The notes: a model not told the origin generated them from the sequence alone. 64,000 bases of DNA from Sphaerisporangium rufum (GCF_016863395.1 NZ_BOOU01000036.1:124001-188000); one strand, 5' to 3'; positions 8,742 to 18,291 are shown, numbered from the stretch's first letter. Numbers and translations: made by a program.

Positions 8742-9613
8742 GCGACGACACCATGACCTCCGTTCCCGCCGCCATCGCGGTGGACGCCGCCGGGCCGGAC
8801 ACCACCGCCGAGCGGGTGGGGCGCTTCTTCGACGAGAAGGGGGACGTGCTCGGCGACCTGATGGGGGGCAACGTCCACTTCGGCTACTGGCTCGGCCCGG
8901 ACGACGACAGCACCTTCGCCGAGGCGGCCGACCGGCTGACCGACCACATGATCGACATGCTGCGGCCCCGGCCCGGCGACCGGGTGCTGGACCTGGGCTG
9001 CGGCCGGGGCCGGCCGGCCGTGCGGCTCGCCCAGGCCGCCGAGGTGGAGGTCGTCGGCATCTCGGTCAGCCGGCGGGACGTCGCGGCCGCCACCGCGCTG
9101 GCCCGCGCCGAAGGGGTGGCCGACCGCGTCACCTTCCGGTACGCCGACGCGATGAACCCGCCGTTCACCGCGGGGTCCTTCGACCGGGTCTGGGCGGTGG
9201 AGTCCATGCTGTACATGCCCGACCGGCTCCAGGTGCTGCGCAACATCGCCGCGCTGCTGCGGCCCGGCGGCCGGCTCGCGCTCTGCGACATCTCCGAGAC
9301 GCCACCGGAGACGGCCGAGGACCGCGCGGTGCTGGAGGGCATCCTGCGCGAGTGGGAGGTGCACTCCCTGGCCCGGTTCGACGACTACCCGCGGCTGATC
9401 GCGGCGGCCGGCCTGCGGCTGACCGACATCGTCGACGTGAGCGACCGCACCCGGTACTCCCCCGACCGGGTGGTCGAGCTGTTCCAGCGGCTGGTGGCCG
9501 GCTCCGGGATCCCGGTCGAGTCGGTGGACCTGCCCATGGAGCTGTGGGACCGGTCCTTCGCCGCGTTCGAGCGCATGGGTTACCTCATCGCCGCCGCCGA
9601 GCGGGCGGGGTGA
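8738..9613 (+). CDS. SAM-dependent C-/O-methyltransferase of the terpene operon (EryG/GPPMT-like)
   Basis: 291 residues, class I methyltransferase. Residues 44-51 (GNVHFGYW) and motif I VLDLGCGRGRP (83-93) match the branch that includes EryG-type sugar methyltransferases, geranyl-diphosphate C-methyltransferase and isopentenyl-diphosphate methyltransferases. Later landmarks are VVGISVSRRDVAAA (SAM ribose side) and RVWAVESMLYMPDR. ATG 8738 overlaps the SnoaL stop. It could methylate the prenyl diphosphate before cyclisation, giving an odd-carbon terpene, or decorate a hydroxyl made by the P450. I cannot decide between these by eye. It is the last gene of the operon. Confidence 0.9.
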   Translation: MSDDTMTSVPAAIAVDAAGPDTTAERVGRFFDEKGDVLGDLMGGNVHFGYWLGPDDDSTFAEAADRLTDHMIDMLRPRPGDRVLDLGCGRGRPAVRLAQAAEVEVVGISVSRRDVAAATALARAEGVADRVTFRYADAMNPPFTAGSFDRVWAVESMLYMPDRLQVLRNIAALLRPGGRLALCDISETPPETAEDRAVLEGILREWEVHSLARFDDYPRLIAAAGLRLTDIVDVSDRTRYSPDRVVELFQRLVAGSGIPVESVDLPMELWDRSFAAFERMGYLIAAAERAG

Positions 9614-9750
9614 GGGAACCGGCCGGCTTGCCGGGGCGGCGGGCGGGCAGGGGGAGCGGATCACGGTGGTCGCCGGGGCCCTGAGACGATGTCCGGCATC
9701 GCCGGGATCGCGCGAAGGGACGGGAGCCGTTGGACGGGCAGGAGCAGGCC

Positions 9751-11925
9751 ATGCCTTCCGCGCGGGAGGCGCGGGCGATCCTGACCGAGGCGGGGGAACT
9801 GCTCGCCGCCGCCCGGGGGCTGCTCGCCGACGACGAGCGGGCCCGCGCCGAGGTGGCCGGCGCGCTGTCGGTCGTGCGCGCGCGGGAGGCGCGGGCCGAA
9901 CTGGCCGCGATCCCGGTGGCCCGGCTCAAGGACGTTACCGAGGGGCGGCTGCGGATCGGCGTGCTGGAGCAGGCCGGGTACGCCACCGTCCTCGACGTGC
10001 TGGACGCCACCCCGTACGCCCTGCAACTGCTGCCGGGGATCAGCGCCCGTGGCGCGGCGCAGCTGCACGCGGCGGCCGGGCAGATCGCCCGCGCGGCCGA
10101 GGAGGTGGCGCCGATCCGGGTCGACGTCGACCTGCGGGACGCCGAGACGACGGCGTTGCTCGTCGCGCTGCATCGCCTGGTCGGCGCCGGTCTGGAGCTG
10201 TCGCACGCCGCCGGCGCGGCGCGGGCGGCGGCGGAGCGGCTGGGCGCGCTGCTGCCGGCCGCCCGGCCCGCGCGCGGGCGGCTCGCCAGGTTACTGGCCG
10301 GCGGGACCGGCCGGCGCGCGGCGCGGGAGGCGCTGGCGCGGATCCGGGAGGTGCTCGCGGAGGCGCGGGCGGCCGGCACCCGGACGGTGCTGGCCCAGGC
10401 GTCGGTGGACCTGCTCCGGCCGCCGGCCTCCACCATCGAGGCGTGGTCGGACTTCGAGCTGCGCCCGCCGGAGTACTACAACCTGCTCGCCGAGTTCGCC
10501 GCGCTGGAGCCCGACCGGGCCGCCGCCGAGGGGTTCCTGCCCGAGGAGATCTCCGCGCGGGTGCAGGAGCAGCCGCTGGACGACACCCACCTGCGGGTGT
10601 CGCTGCGCGGTTACCAGTCGTTCGGCGCCCGGTTCGCGGTGGTGCAGCGCCGGGTCATCCTCGGCGACGAGATGGGGCTGGGCAAGACGGTGCAGGCCAT
10701 CGCCGCGATCGCCCATCTGAAGGCGCGCGGCGGCACCCATTTCCTGGTCGCCTGCCCGGCCAGCGTGCTGGTCAACTGGCTGCGGGAGATCGAGACGCGC
10801 AGCTCGCTGGCCGCCTTCCGGCTGCACGGCCCGGACCGGGCGGCCGCGCTGGCCGAGTGGGTCCGCCTGGGCGGTGTCGCGGTCACCACGATCGACGCGC
10901 TGCACCGGCTCCAGGTGCCGGACGCGCTCGTCCCGGCGATGCTGGTGGTGGACGAGGCGCACTACGTGAAGAACCCGGCGACCCGCCGCTCGCAGGCCGT
11001 CGCCGCCTGCTGCCGGCACGCCGACCGGGTGCTCTTCCTCACCGGCACGCCGATGGAGAACCGGGTCGAGGAGTTCCGGGCGCTGGTCGCCCACCTGGAT
11101 CCCGATCTCGTGCAGGCGGTCCGCGGCAGCGACGCGGCGGCCGGCGCCCAGGCGTTCCGCCGGGCCGTCGCCCCGGTCTACCTGCGGCGCAACCAGCAGG
11201 ACGTTCTCACCGAGCTGCCCGACCTGGTGCAGGTGGACGAGTGGGAGGAGTTCAGCGCGGCCGACACCACGGCGTACCGGGCGGCGGTGGCGGCCGGCAA
11301 CTTCATGGCGATGCGCCGGGCCGCCTACGCGCGGCCGGAGACGTCCGCCAAGCTGCAGCGGCTGCGCGAGCTGGTGGCCGAGGCGGCGGGCACCGGGCTC
11401 AAGGTGGTGGTCTTCTCCTTTTTCCGCGACGTGCTCGCCACCGTCGGCCAGACGCTGGACGGGCCGGCGTACGGGCCGATCTCCGGCGATCTGAGCCCGG
11501 GGCGGCGCCAGCAGGTGGTGGACGACTTCGGCGCGGCGGACGGGCACGCCGTGCTGCTCGCCCAGATCCAGGCGGGCGGCACCGGGCTGAACCTGCAGGC
11601 GGCCTCGGTGGTGATCCTGTGCGAACCCCAGGTCAAGCCGACGATGGAGAGCCAGGCGGTGGCCCGGGCGCACCGGATGGGCCAGGTGCGCAAGGTGCAG
11701 GTGCACCGGCTGCTGGCCGCCGACAGCGTCGACCAGCGCATGCTGGAGATCCTGCGGACCAAGACCCGGCTCTTCGACGCTTACGCGCGGCGCAGCGACC
11801 TGGCGGAGGCGGCGCCGGACGCGGTCGACATCTCCGAGCAGGCGATCGCCCGGCAGATCGTCGAGGAGGAGCAGCGCCGGCTGACCTTGGGCCGCGCCGG
11901 AGTGCCCGGCGACGCGACGATGTGA
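9751..11925 (+). CDS. SNF2-family DEAD/DEAH helicase with N-terminal helix-hairpin-helix
   Basis: 724 residues from ATG 9751, which has GGAG about eight bases upstream; a TTG at 9730 would add seven residues. The N-terminal 250 residues are helical and include a helix-hairpin-helix-like LLPGISARGAAQLHAAAG. The ATPase core shows LRGYQSFGARF, Walker A GDEMGLGKTVQ, DEAH box VVDEAHYVKN, motif III LTGTPMEN, and the C-terminal lobe QIQAGGTGLNLQAA and QAVARAHRMGQ. SNF2 proteins translocate on duplex DNA to remodel protein-DNA complexes. No nuclease or methylase neighbour suggests a restriction or phage-defence set, so the process served is unknown. Confidence 0.93.
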   Translation: MPSAREARAILTEAGELLAAARGLLADDERARAEVAGALSVVRAREARAELAAIPVARLKDVTEGRLRIGVLEQAGYATVLDVLDATPYALQLLPGISARGAAQLHAAAGQIARAAEEVAPIRVDVDLRDAETTALLVALHRLVGAGLELSHAAGAARAAAERLGALLPAARPARGRLARLLAGGTGRRAAREALARIREVLAEARAAGTRTVLAQASVDLLRPPASTIEAWSDFELRPPEYYNLLAEFAALEPDRAAAEGFLPEEISARVQEQPLDDTHLRVSLRGYQSFGARFAVVQRRVILGDEMGLGKTVQAIAAIAHLKARGGTHFLVACPASVLVNWLREIETRSSLAAFRLHGPDRAAALAEWVRLGGVAVTTIDALHRLQVPDALVPAMLVVDEAHYVKNPATRRSQAVAACCRHADRVLFLTGTPMENRVEEFRALVAHLDPDLVQAVRGSDAAAGAQAFRRAVAPVYLRRNQQDVLTELPDLVQVDEWEEFSAADTTAYRAAVAAGNFMAMRRAAYARPETSAKLQRLRELVAEAAGTGLKVVVFSFFRDVLATVGQTLDGPAYGPISGDLSPGRRQQVVDDFGAADGHAVLLAQIQAGGTGLNLQAASVVILCEPQVKPTMESQAVARAHRMGQVRKVQVHRLLAADSVDQRMLEILRTKTRLFDAYARRSDLAEAAPDAVDISEQAIARQIVEEEQRRLTLGRAGVPGDATM

Positions 11926-11937
11926 CGTGGGAATGTT

Positions 11938-13454
<1,517 letters not shown>

Positions 13455-13491
13455 CACCCCCGCCGAGGATCTCCTGACGGTCCTCCGCCCG

Positions 13492-13522
13492 CCGGGCCCC
13501 CGCGTATCTCGCGGGGGCCCGG
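13492..13522 (+). terminator. Strong hairpin terminator after the GH6 gene
   Basis: A perfect 13-bp stem, CCGGGCCCCCGCG with CGCGGGGGCCCGG, closes a 5-base loop (TATCT). There is no T run, as is common for actinobacterial terminators. It begins 37 bp after the cellulase stop. Confidence 0.75.
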
Positions 13523-13545
13523 CCGCGTTCGCGGCGCGGAACCCG

Positions 13546-13571
13546 CCGCGGGGCCGGGCCCGGCCCCGCGG
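13546..13571 (-). terminator. 26-bp perfect palindrome, probable marR terminator
   Basis: Arms CCGCGGGGCCGGG and CCCGGCCCCGCGG are perfect complements with no loop bases, so four or so central bases would form the turn. It lies 50 bp beyond the marR stop on the minus strand and could also back up the GH6 terminator. Confidence 0.55.
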
Positions 13572-13572
13572 C

Positions 13573-13643
13573 TTCATCCTTCTCGCACCCCACAGGTTCG
13601 GCCTTCCTGCCGCCCGCGGGTTCAGCCTTCTCGCGCCCGTGGG
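13573..13643. repeat. Three degenerate tandem units overlapping the marR 3' end
   Basis: Units of 24, 24 and 23 bp start TTCATCCTTCTCGC, TTCGGCCTTCCTGC and TTCAGCCTTCTCGC. The third unit contains the marR stop codon and last codons, so the first two look like drifted duplications of the gene's own tail. Confidence 0.45.
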
Positions 13644-14083
13644 TCCAGGCCCGCGTACGCCTTGCGGACCAGCGCGTGCAGCAGCGCGCGCTCCTGCTCG
13701 TCCAGTGCCGACAGCACCTCGTCCCGCACGCCCGTGGCCTCGGTGGTGGCCGCCGCCAGGGTGGCCCGCCCGGCCGGGGTGACGGCCACCCGGTAGCGGC
13801 GCCGGTCGGCGGCGTCCCGGGTGCGCTCGACGAGCTCCAGCGGCACCAGCACGTCCATGACGGCCACCAGATCGCTCTGGTCGATGCCCAGCCGTTCCCC
13901 CAGCTCCCGCTGGGAGGCCGGACCGAAGTCCGCCAGCGCGGCGAGCACGGCGAGATCCCACAGGCCGATGCCGTGGCCGCGGAGCCGCTCTCCCATCCGC
14001 CGCCGGCCGGCCAGCCCCACCTTGGCGAGCAGGAACGCGGTGATGCCGAGCAGCGAGGGCGGCAGTTGTGGCACTTCGGTCAT
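13622..14083 (-). CDS. MarR-family transcriptional regulator
   Basis: 153 residues from ATG 14083 (an in-frame TTG at 14107 would place the start next to the operator and has no ribosome site). The winged-helix core is visible: LWDLAVLAALADFGPASQRELGE, recognition helix DQSDLVAVMDVLV, and the wing DAADRRRYRVAVTPAG, followed by a dimerisation helix. It is divergent from the VOC gene with a 49-bp gap holding an inverted repeat, the classic layout of an autoregulator that also controls its neighbour. The ligand is unknown. Confidence 0.9.
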   Translation of the reverse strand: MTEVPQLPPSLLGITAFLLAKVGLAGRRRMGERLRGHGIGLWDLAVLAALADFGPASQRELGERLGIDQSDLVAVMDVLVPLELVERTRDAADRRRYRVAVTPAGRATLAAATTEATGVRDEVLSALDEQERALLHALVRKAYAGLDPRAREG

Positions 14084-14110
14084 GATGGCAGCATAGGTGT
14101 CGCCCAATCA

Positions 14111-14124
14111 TTGGTACTCACCAA
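14111..14124. promoter_or_regulatory. Probable MarR operator
   Basis: TTGGT-ACTC-ACCAA is a 5-bp inverted repeat in the divergent promoter region between the MarR and VOC genes, nine bases before the VOC start codon. Confidence 0.45.
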
Positions 14125-14132
14125 GGAATGTG

Positions 14133-14546
14133 ATGGACGCTCTGTACCCCCGGCTGCTCACCACCCGGTTCGCCGACTGCTTCCGCTTCTACGACGGCGT
14201 GCTGACCGCGTGCATCGGAGCGCACCGCGCCGGCGGCACCGAGGACGGGCCGTACGCGAGCTGGGATCAGGGCACCGAGGGGGTGCTCGCCCTGCTGGAC
14301 CGCGGCCTCATGGCGAAGGTCACCGGCCTGGACCTGTCCGGCGGGGACGGCACGGCGAGCCCGGCGGTGATGCTGGTGATCAAGGTACACGACGTGGAAC
14401 GGGCGGCCGCGGTGGCGGCGGCGCACGGCGGCGAGATCGCCGTGCCGCCCGCCGACCGGCCCGAATTCGGCCCCACCGCCCGCACCGCCCACCTCCGCGA
14501 CCCCGATGGCAACCTCGTCGAATTCCAGTCCTACCGAACCCCCTGA
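14133..14546 (+). CDS. VOC-family (glyoxalase/bleomycin-resistance fold) protein
   Basis: 137 residues with the paired beta-alpha-beta modules of the vicinal oxygen chelate fold: LLTTRFADCFRFYDGVL at the start and AHLRDPDGNLVEFQSY at the end, where the Glu is a usual metal ligand. Start ATG 14133 has AAGGA upstream. Members are glyoxalases, dioxygenases or drug-binding proteins. Divergence from a MarR regulator suggests response to a small toxic or phenolic compound, but the substrate is not visible. Confidence 0.85.
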   Translation: MDALYPRLLTTRFADCFRFYDGVLTACIGAHRAGGTEDGPYASWDQGTEGVLALLDRGLMAKVTGLDLSGGDGTASPAVMLVIKVHDVERAAAVAAAHGGEIAVPPADRPEFGPTARTAHLRDPDGNLVEFQSYRTP

Positions 14547-14642
14547 GAGCCGACCGCGTCCGCCGGACGGCTCGGCGAGGCGGGACCGGCCTGCGGCAGG
14601 ACATCACGCCCGAAGGCGTAGCCGGGCAGCGAGATCGCTCTT

Positions 14643-14659
14643 CATCAGATAATCTGATG
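14643..14659. promoter_or_regulatory. Perfect palindrome, toxin-antitoxin autoregulatory operator
   Basis: CATCAGATAATCTGATG has 8-bp arms around one base and ends two bases before the antitoxin ATG. Its AT-richness stands out from the surroundings. Antitoxins of the Phd/YefM type bind such palindromes to repress their own operon. Confidence 0.75.
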
Positions 14660-14661
14660 CC

Positions 14662-14922
14662 ATGAAGGTGATGACCGCCACCGAAGCGTCGCGAAGCTTC
14701 GCCGCCGTACTCGACGACGCCGAGCACGGCGAGACGATCGTGGTGACCCGGGGCGGAAAACAGATCGCCGTGATCGGTCCGGCGCCCACCGCACCGGGTC
14801 GTATGGTAAAGGCATTCCTGGCCCGGAGTGCCGGGACATTGGACGCTGACTTCGGGACCGATGTCGCGGTGGCCCGCGAGGTGATCGAGGACGAAATGAG
14901 GGCCACATGGCCCGACGCCTGA
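14662..14922 (+). CDS. Phd/YefM-family antitoxin
   Basis: 86 residues. The N-terminus (MKVMTATEASRSFAAVLDDAEHGETIVVTRGGKQIAVIGP) is the standard Phd/YefM DNA-binding fold, and the C-terminal half (REVIEDEMRATW) would wrap the toxin. It overlaps the PIN toxin gene by 16 bp. It should neutralise the toxin and repress the operon through the palindrome just upstream. Confidence 0.9.
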   Translation: MKVMTATEASRSFAAVLDDAEHGETIVVTRGGKQIAVIGPAPTAPGRMVKAFLARSAGTLDADFGTDVAVAREVIEDEMRATWPDA

Positions 14923-15314
14923 TTCTGGACACCGGGGTTCTGATCGCGGCCGAACGAGGGAAGGCGACCGTGGACACGGTGATCGGGGACGCGGACGACG
15001 TCGCGATAGCGGCGATCACCGTGGCCGAACTGCTTGTAGGGGTGGAACTAGCCGATTCCGCCCGGCGGTCCGCTCGACAGGCCTTTGTGGATGAGGTTCT
15101 TGCTCTCATCCCCGTGGAGGAGTACACGACGGATGTGGCTAGGGTCCACGCCCGCCTCATGGCACATGTCCGAAAAGAAGGTAAGTCACGTGGCGCCTAT
15201 GATCTGCTGATCGCGGCAACGGCCGCGACCACCGCCCGAACAGTGATCACGATGGACGCGTCGGCCGCCTTCGACGACCTGCCCGGGGTCCACGCTCAGG
15301 TGGTTCCTCGCTGA
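14907..15314 (+). CDS. vapC: VapC-type PIN-domain ribonuclease toxin
   Basis: 135 residues, the normal VapC length. All four acidic metal ligands are present: Asp8 (LILDTGVLI), Glu41 (TVAELLVG), Asp99 (GAYDLLIAA) and Asp117 (TMDASAAF). Such toxins cut tRNA or rRNA to halt translation. The pairing with a Phd/YefM antitoxin rather than an AbrB or RHH type is common in actinomycetes. The pair has slightly lower GC than its neighbours, fitting horizontal movement. Confidence 0.92.
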   Translation: MARRLILDTGVLIAAERGKATVDTVIGDADDVAIAAITVAELLVGVELADSARRSARQAFVDEVLALIPVEEYTTDVARVHARLMAHVRKEGKSRGAYDLLIAATAATTARTVITMDASAAFDDLPGVHAQVVPR

Positions 15315-15382
15315 TCGAACGAACCACCGTCTCCTGATTCCCCATAGCTTGATCTTGCCGGACATGCCCTAGCATTTCCGCC

Positions 15383-15829
15383 ATGCAGCCGCCTGTCCCG
15401 CCTGCCCAGTGGCAGCAGCAGCCGCCGCCCGGTCCGCCGGGGCATCTCGTCCTCGACATCAGGCGGCACGCGCTCGGCTTCATGCTCAGGATGATCTCGC
15501 CGATGATCATCCTGAACGGGTACCCGATGCTCGGCCGGTGGGGCCGGAACGTGATCCCGCTCCCGCCGGGCCAGTACCACCTGCATGTCCATCTGCCGTA
15601 CGTCATGCCCCAGCGGATCGGCCCGGCGGACCTGACCATCTGGCTGCAGCCCGCCATGGCCCTCGACGTCGAGTACCGCGCCCCGCTGTGGGCCTACGCC
15701 CGGGGCGCTCTCGGCCCGGCGCCGCAGCCCTGGAACGGGAAGGGGTGCTTCATCCCGCTCCTGGTGCTCCTCGTCATCATGCTGACCCTCCTGCTGGCGC
15801 TGTTCCTGGCGGCGCTGCTCTCCGTGTGA
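15383..15829 (+). CDS. Small tail-anchored membrane protein of unknown function
   Basis: 148 residues. It starts with a Pro/Gln-rich stretch (MQPPVPPAQWQQQPPPGPPG), continues with a compact beta-rich domain (LVLDIRRHALGFMLRM ... LPPGQYHLHVHLPY) and ends with one hydrophobic helix of about 24 residues (IPLLVLLVIMLTLLLALFLAALL). The bulk would face the cytoplasm. No family is recognised by eye. Confidence 0.75.
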   Translation: MQPPVPPAQWQQQPPPGPPGHLVLDIRRHALGFMLRMISPMIILNGYPMLGRWGRNVIPLPPGQYHLHVHLPYVMPQRIGPADLTIWLQPAMALDVEYRAPLWAYARGALGPAPQPWNGKGCFIPLLVLLVIMLTLLLALFLAALLSV

Positions 15830-15858
15830 CCCGCCCGCCGCACCGCGCGGGCGAATCT

Positions 15859-15885
15859 CCCGGTGACCCGTTCGGCCTCACCGGG
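15859..15885. terminator. Hairpin between convergent genes
   Basis: CCCGGTGA and TCACCGGG form an 8-bp stem around an 11-base loop. The right arm covers the stop of the minus-strand membrane protein, so the hairpin could end both transcripts. Confidence 0.4.
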
Positions 15886-17488
15886 CGGGCGGACGGACCC
15901 CGACCCGGAATCGGGACGCCGATCCGCCGGCCTGGTGGTCGGTACCGTGCCGGGTCCGGCCGGCCGGCTCCGCCGGGCGGGCGCAGAGATACGGCCGGGC
16001 GAGGACCAGCGCGGCGGCCGTCAGCAGCATCCCGAGGTACACCGGTGCCAGGTGCCAGAAGTCGGTGTAGCCGATCCCCCAGTGCACCAGCACCGGCGGC
16101 AGGTAACCGGCCGCCGCGGCCCCGGCCAGCGACCACCAGACCCAGGCGTGCCCGCGGCGCCACCCCCAGGCGCTGAGCAGGGTGACCGCGATCCCGGTGG
16201 CCAGCAGCGCACCGCCGAACCCCGCCCGGTCGTGCGCGACGAACGCCGGCAGCCGCGGGCTCGTCCCGTGCAGGCCGGCGTGTGTGGTGCCCAGGAAGAC
16301 CAGGTCGCTCGGCACGAACACCCGGGTGAGCGCCACGAACGAGATCACCACGCCGCCGATCGACAACCCCGCCCCGGTGACGATCAGGAGCAGCTGGCCG
16401 GTCAGCGATCTGCGCCGCTCGGACTCCGGTCCCTCCGCCATCACGGCCCGCCGCAGCCGGTCCGGCGTGCGGCGGACGGCCGGCACGAACATGGCGAACA
16501 GCACGATGGCCGCCGCGGTGTGCAGCGGCTCCACGAACCCGAAGCGCAGGAAGTAGAACAGGGTGAGGAAGCCGACGATCCCGGAGGCCAGGTAGGCGTC
16601 GCGCGCCCACCGCGCGCCGGAGCGGATCCCGCCGGCCGCCAGCCCGACGTAGAGGACGCCGAGGGCCACCATCGTGCCGGCCATGGTGAGCCGGTCGTGC
16701 CGCAGGAAGCCGACCAGGTGCCGGTTCGCGTCGTGCAGCCGGTGGACGTCGAGGCCGAGGAAGTCCTGGTCGTACCAGAGCAGGACCGGGCCGAGCGTGA
16801 TGGCGGCCGCACCCAGGCCCGCGGCGGCCAGGCCGGCGCCCACCCAGGTCCCCCACCACCAGGCGGGCCGGTGCCGGAGGCCATCGCCGGCCCCGGTCCG
16901 GCCGGGAGCCGGTCCGACCGGCGTGGCCGCCTCGGCGACCCGCTGGAACCAGCCCGGCCCGGCCGCCAGCAACACCGCCGGAGTCGCCAGCACGGCCTTA
17001 CGCGGATCATCCAGCGCGGCCAGCGCGGCGGCGACGGCCGGGTCGTCCAGGACGGCCAGCTCCGCGTCGTCCGCCAGCACGGCGTCGACGTGCGGCGCGA
17101 GCGCCGCGGCCACCGCCGGATCGTCGGTCCGCGCCAGGACGGCGCACCGCCGGCCCGCGGCGGCCCGGCGGACGAGTTCGACGTCCTCCCGGCCGACCGG
17201 GGCCACCACGATCAGTCCGGCACCCTGGACGGACAGCGCGCGCACCGCGTCGCGGGCCGTCGCCGGCGACACCAGCGCGCCGATCCGCGCCGGGACGGCG
17301 ACGCCCGCGACGGTCCCGGCCAGCTCGGCCGGCGGCGCGGTGTGGGCGAAGGCGCCGCGGATCAGCCGGCGGCCGCCGGGGAGCGAGCTCAGGCCGGCCA
17401 GCGCCCGCAGCGCCAGCCGCTGGGAGTGCCGCTCGCCCAGCAGCGCGCCGGCCAGGCCACGCAGCGGGTGGTAGGTCCAGTCCGGCAT
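15878..17488 (-). CDS. Multi-pass membrane protein with an N-terminal dihydroorotate-dehydrogenase-like domain
   Basis: 536 residues. The first 190 residues resemble the start of dihydroorotate dehydrogenase (PDWTYHPLRG, then ALRALAGLSSLPGGRRLI, then repeated VVAPVGREDVELVRRAA barrel-like turns), but no conserved flavin or catalytic motif is seen. From about residue 215 there are roughly eight hydrophobic helices (for example WGTWVGAGLAAAGLGAAAITL, LTLFYFLRFGF). ATG 17488 overlaps the TetR stop by 4 bp, so the two are cotranscribed. The C-terminal helices are of no transporter family I recognise. The TIM-barrel relationship is a pattern judgement that needs a profile search. Confidence 0.65.
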   Translation of the reverse strand: MPDWTYHPLRGLAGALLGERHSQRLALRALAGLSSLPGGRRLIRGAFAHTAPPAELAGTVAGVAVPARIGALVSPATARDAVRALSVQGAGLIVVAPVGREDVELVRRAAAGRRCAVLARTDDPAVAAALAPHVDAVLADDAELAVLDDPAVAAALAALDDPRKAVLATPAVLLAAGPGWFQRVAEAATPVGPAPGRTGAGDGLRHRPAWWWGTWVGAGLAAAGLGAAAITLGPVLLWYDQDFLGLDVHRLHDANRHLVGFLRHDRLTMAGTMVALGVLYVGLAAGGIRSGARWARDAYLASGIVGFLTLFYFLRFGFVEPLHTAAAIVLFAMFVPAVRRTPDRLRRAVMAEGPESERRRSLTGQLLLIVTGAGLSIGGVVISFVALTRVFVPSDLVFLGTTHAGLHGTSPRLPAFVAHDRAGFGGALLATGIAVTLLSAWGWRRGHAWVWWSLAGAAAAGYLPPVLVHWGIGYTDFWHLAPVYLGMLLTAAALVLARPYLCARPAEPAGRTRHGTDHQAGGSASRFRVGVRPPAR

Positions 17489-18159
17489 CAGCCCGCCCTC
17501 CCCGGGGTCGGCGGCCGCCGGGCCGGCCTGGCGCGGCGCAGCGCGGTGTTCACGGCCCGGGTGGCGAGCGGGCCGAGCCCGTCGAGCACGTCCAGCAGGG
17601 CGCCGAGGTGGTCGAGGGCGGCGAGCGCGGCGCCGGCCGCCGCCGGGTCGGCCCCCTCGTATAGCTCGATGCCGATGAAGGCGGCCGCCACCGCGTGCGC
17701 CAGCCCCGGCACGTCGGCGATCTCCGCCAGCGGCGTCCCGGCCAGCACCCGGTCCAGGACGCCTTCCAGCTCCCGGGTCCACAGGCGCAGCGCCGCGCCC
17801 GCCGCCGCGGCCAGCGCCGGATCGCGCTGCGCCCCGGCCAGCACCTGCGCGAGCACCATGACGTTCCCCGCGTCCCGCTCGGCCGCGTGCAGTTCGCGCC
17901 CGACGGCGAGCAGCTCGCGCAGCGACCGCACGCCGGCGAACCGCTCGTGGTAGGCCGCCACCCGCTCGGCCGCCGCGGTGGTGCACGCCTCGGCCAGCAG
18001 CCGGTCGACGCTGCCGAAGTGGTAGAAGATCAGCGCCTGGTTCACCGCCGCCTCGGCGGCGATGGTGCGGGCCGACACCCCCGCGATGCCCCGCGAGCGC
18101 AGCGTCTCGATGGTGGCCGCGACGAGGCGCCCCTTGGTGTCTCCCGCCTGCCCGGCCAC
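17488..18159 (-). CDS. TetR-family repressor of the downstream membrane protein
   Basis: 223 residues from GTG 18159, which has a GGGGGG ribosome site; a longer frame from TTG 18189 would run into the operator. The N-terminal HTH reads TKGRLVAATIETLRSRGIAGVSART and the recognition helix region NQALIFYHFGSVDRLLAEA. The C-terminal helices should bind an unknown ligand. Two matching TTGAGCG-type palindromes lie directly upstream, so autorepression of the two-gene operon is likely. Confidence 0.9.
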   Translation of the reverse strand: MAGQAGDTKGRLVAATIETLRSRGIAGVSARTIAAEAAVNQALIFYHFGSVDRLLAEACTTAAAERVAAYHERFAGVRSLRELLAVGRELHAAERDAGNVMVLAQVLAGAQRDPALAAAAGAALRLWTRELEGVLDRVLAGTPLAEIADVPGLAHAVAAAFIGIELYEGADPAAAGAALAALDHLGALLDVLDGLGPLATRAVNTALRRARPARRPPTPGRAG

Positions 18160-18173
18160 CCTGCCCCCCCCGT

Positions 18174-18221
18174 TTAAGCGATCGCTCAAGCAAGGCTAAT
18201 CGATTTTGAGCGTCCGCTCAA
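18174..18221. promoter_or_regulatory. Tandem TetR operators
   Basis: Two 16-bp sites of the form TTGAGCG-NN-CGCTCAA: 18174-18189 (one mismatch) and 18206-18221 (perfect). Centres are 32 bp apart, three helical turns, so two dimers could bind on one face. The sites serve the TetR/membrane-protein operon and could also affect the divergent gene at 18292. Confidence 0.8.
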
Positions 18222-18291
18222 TACGATCGAGAACGCACCGGCGAAGGCCTCACCTCGGCTCACCTCTTGAGGAGCCCATCCCGCCCGTGTC

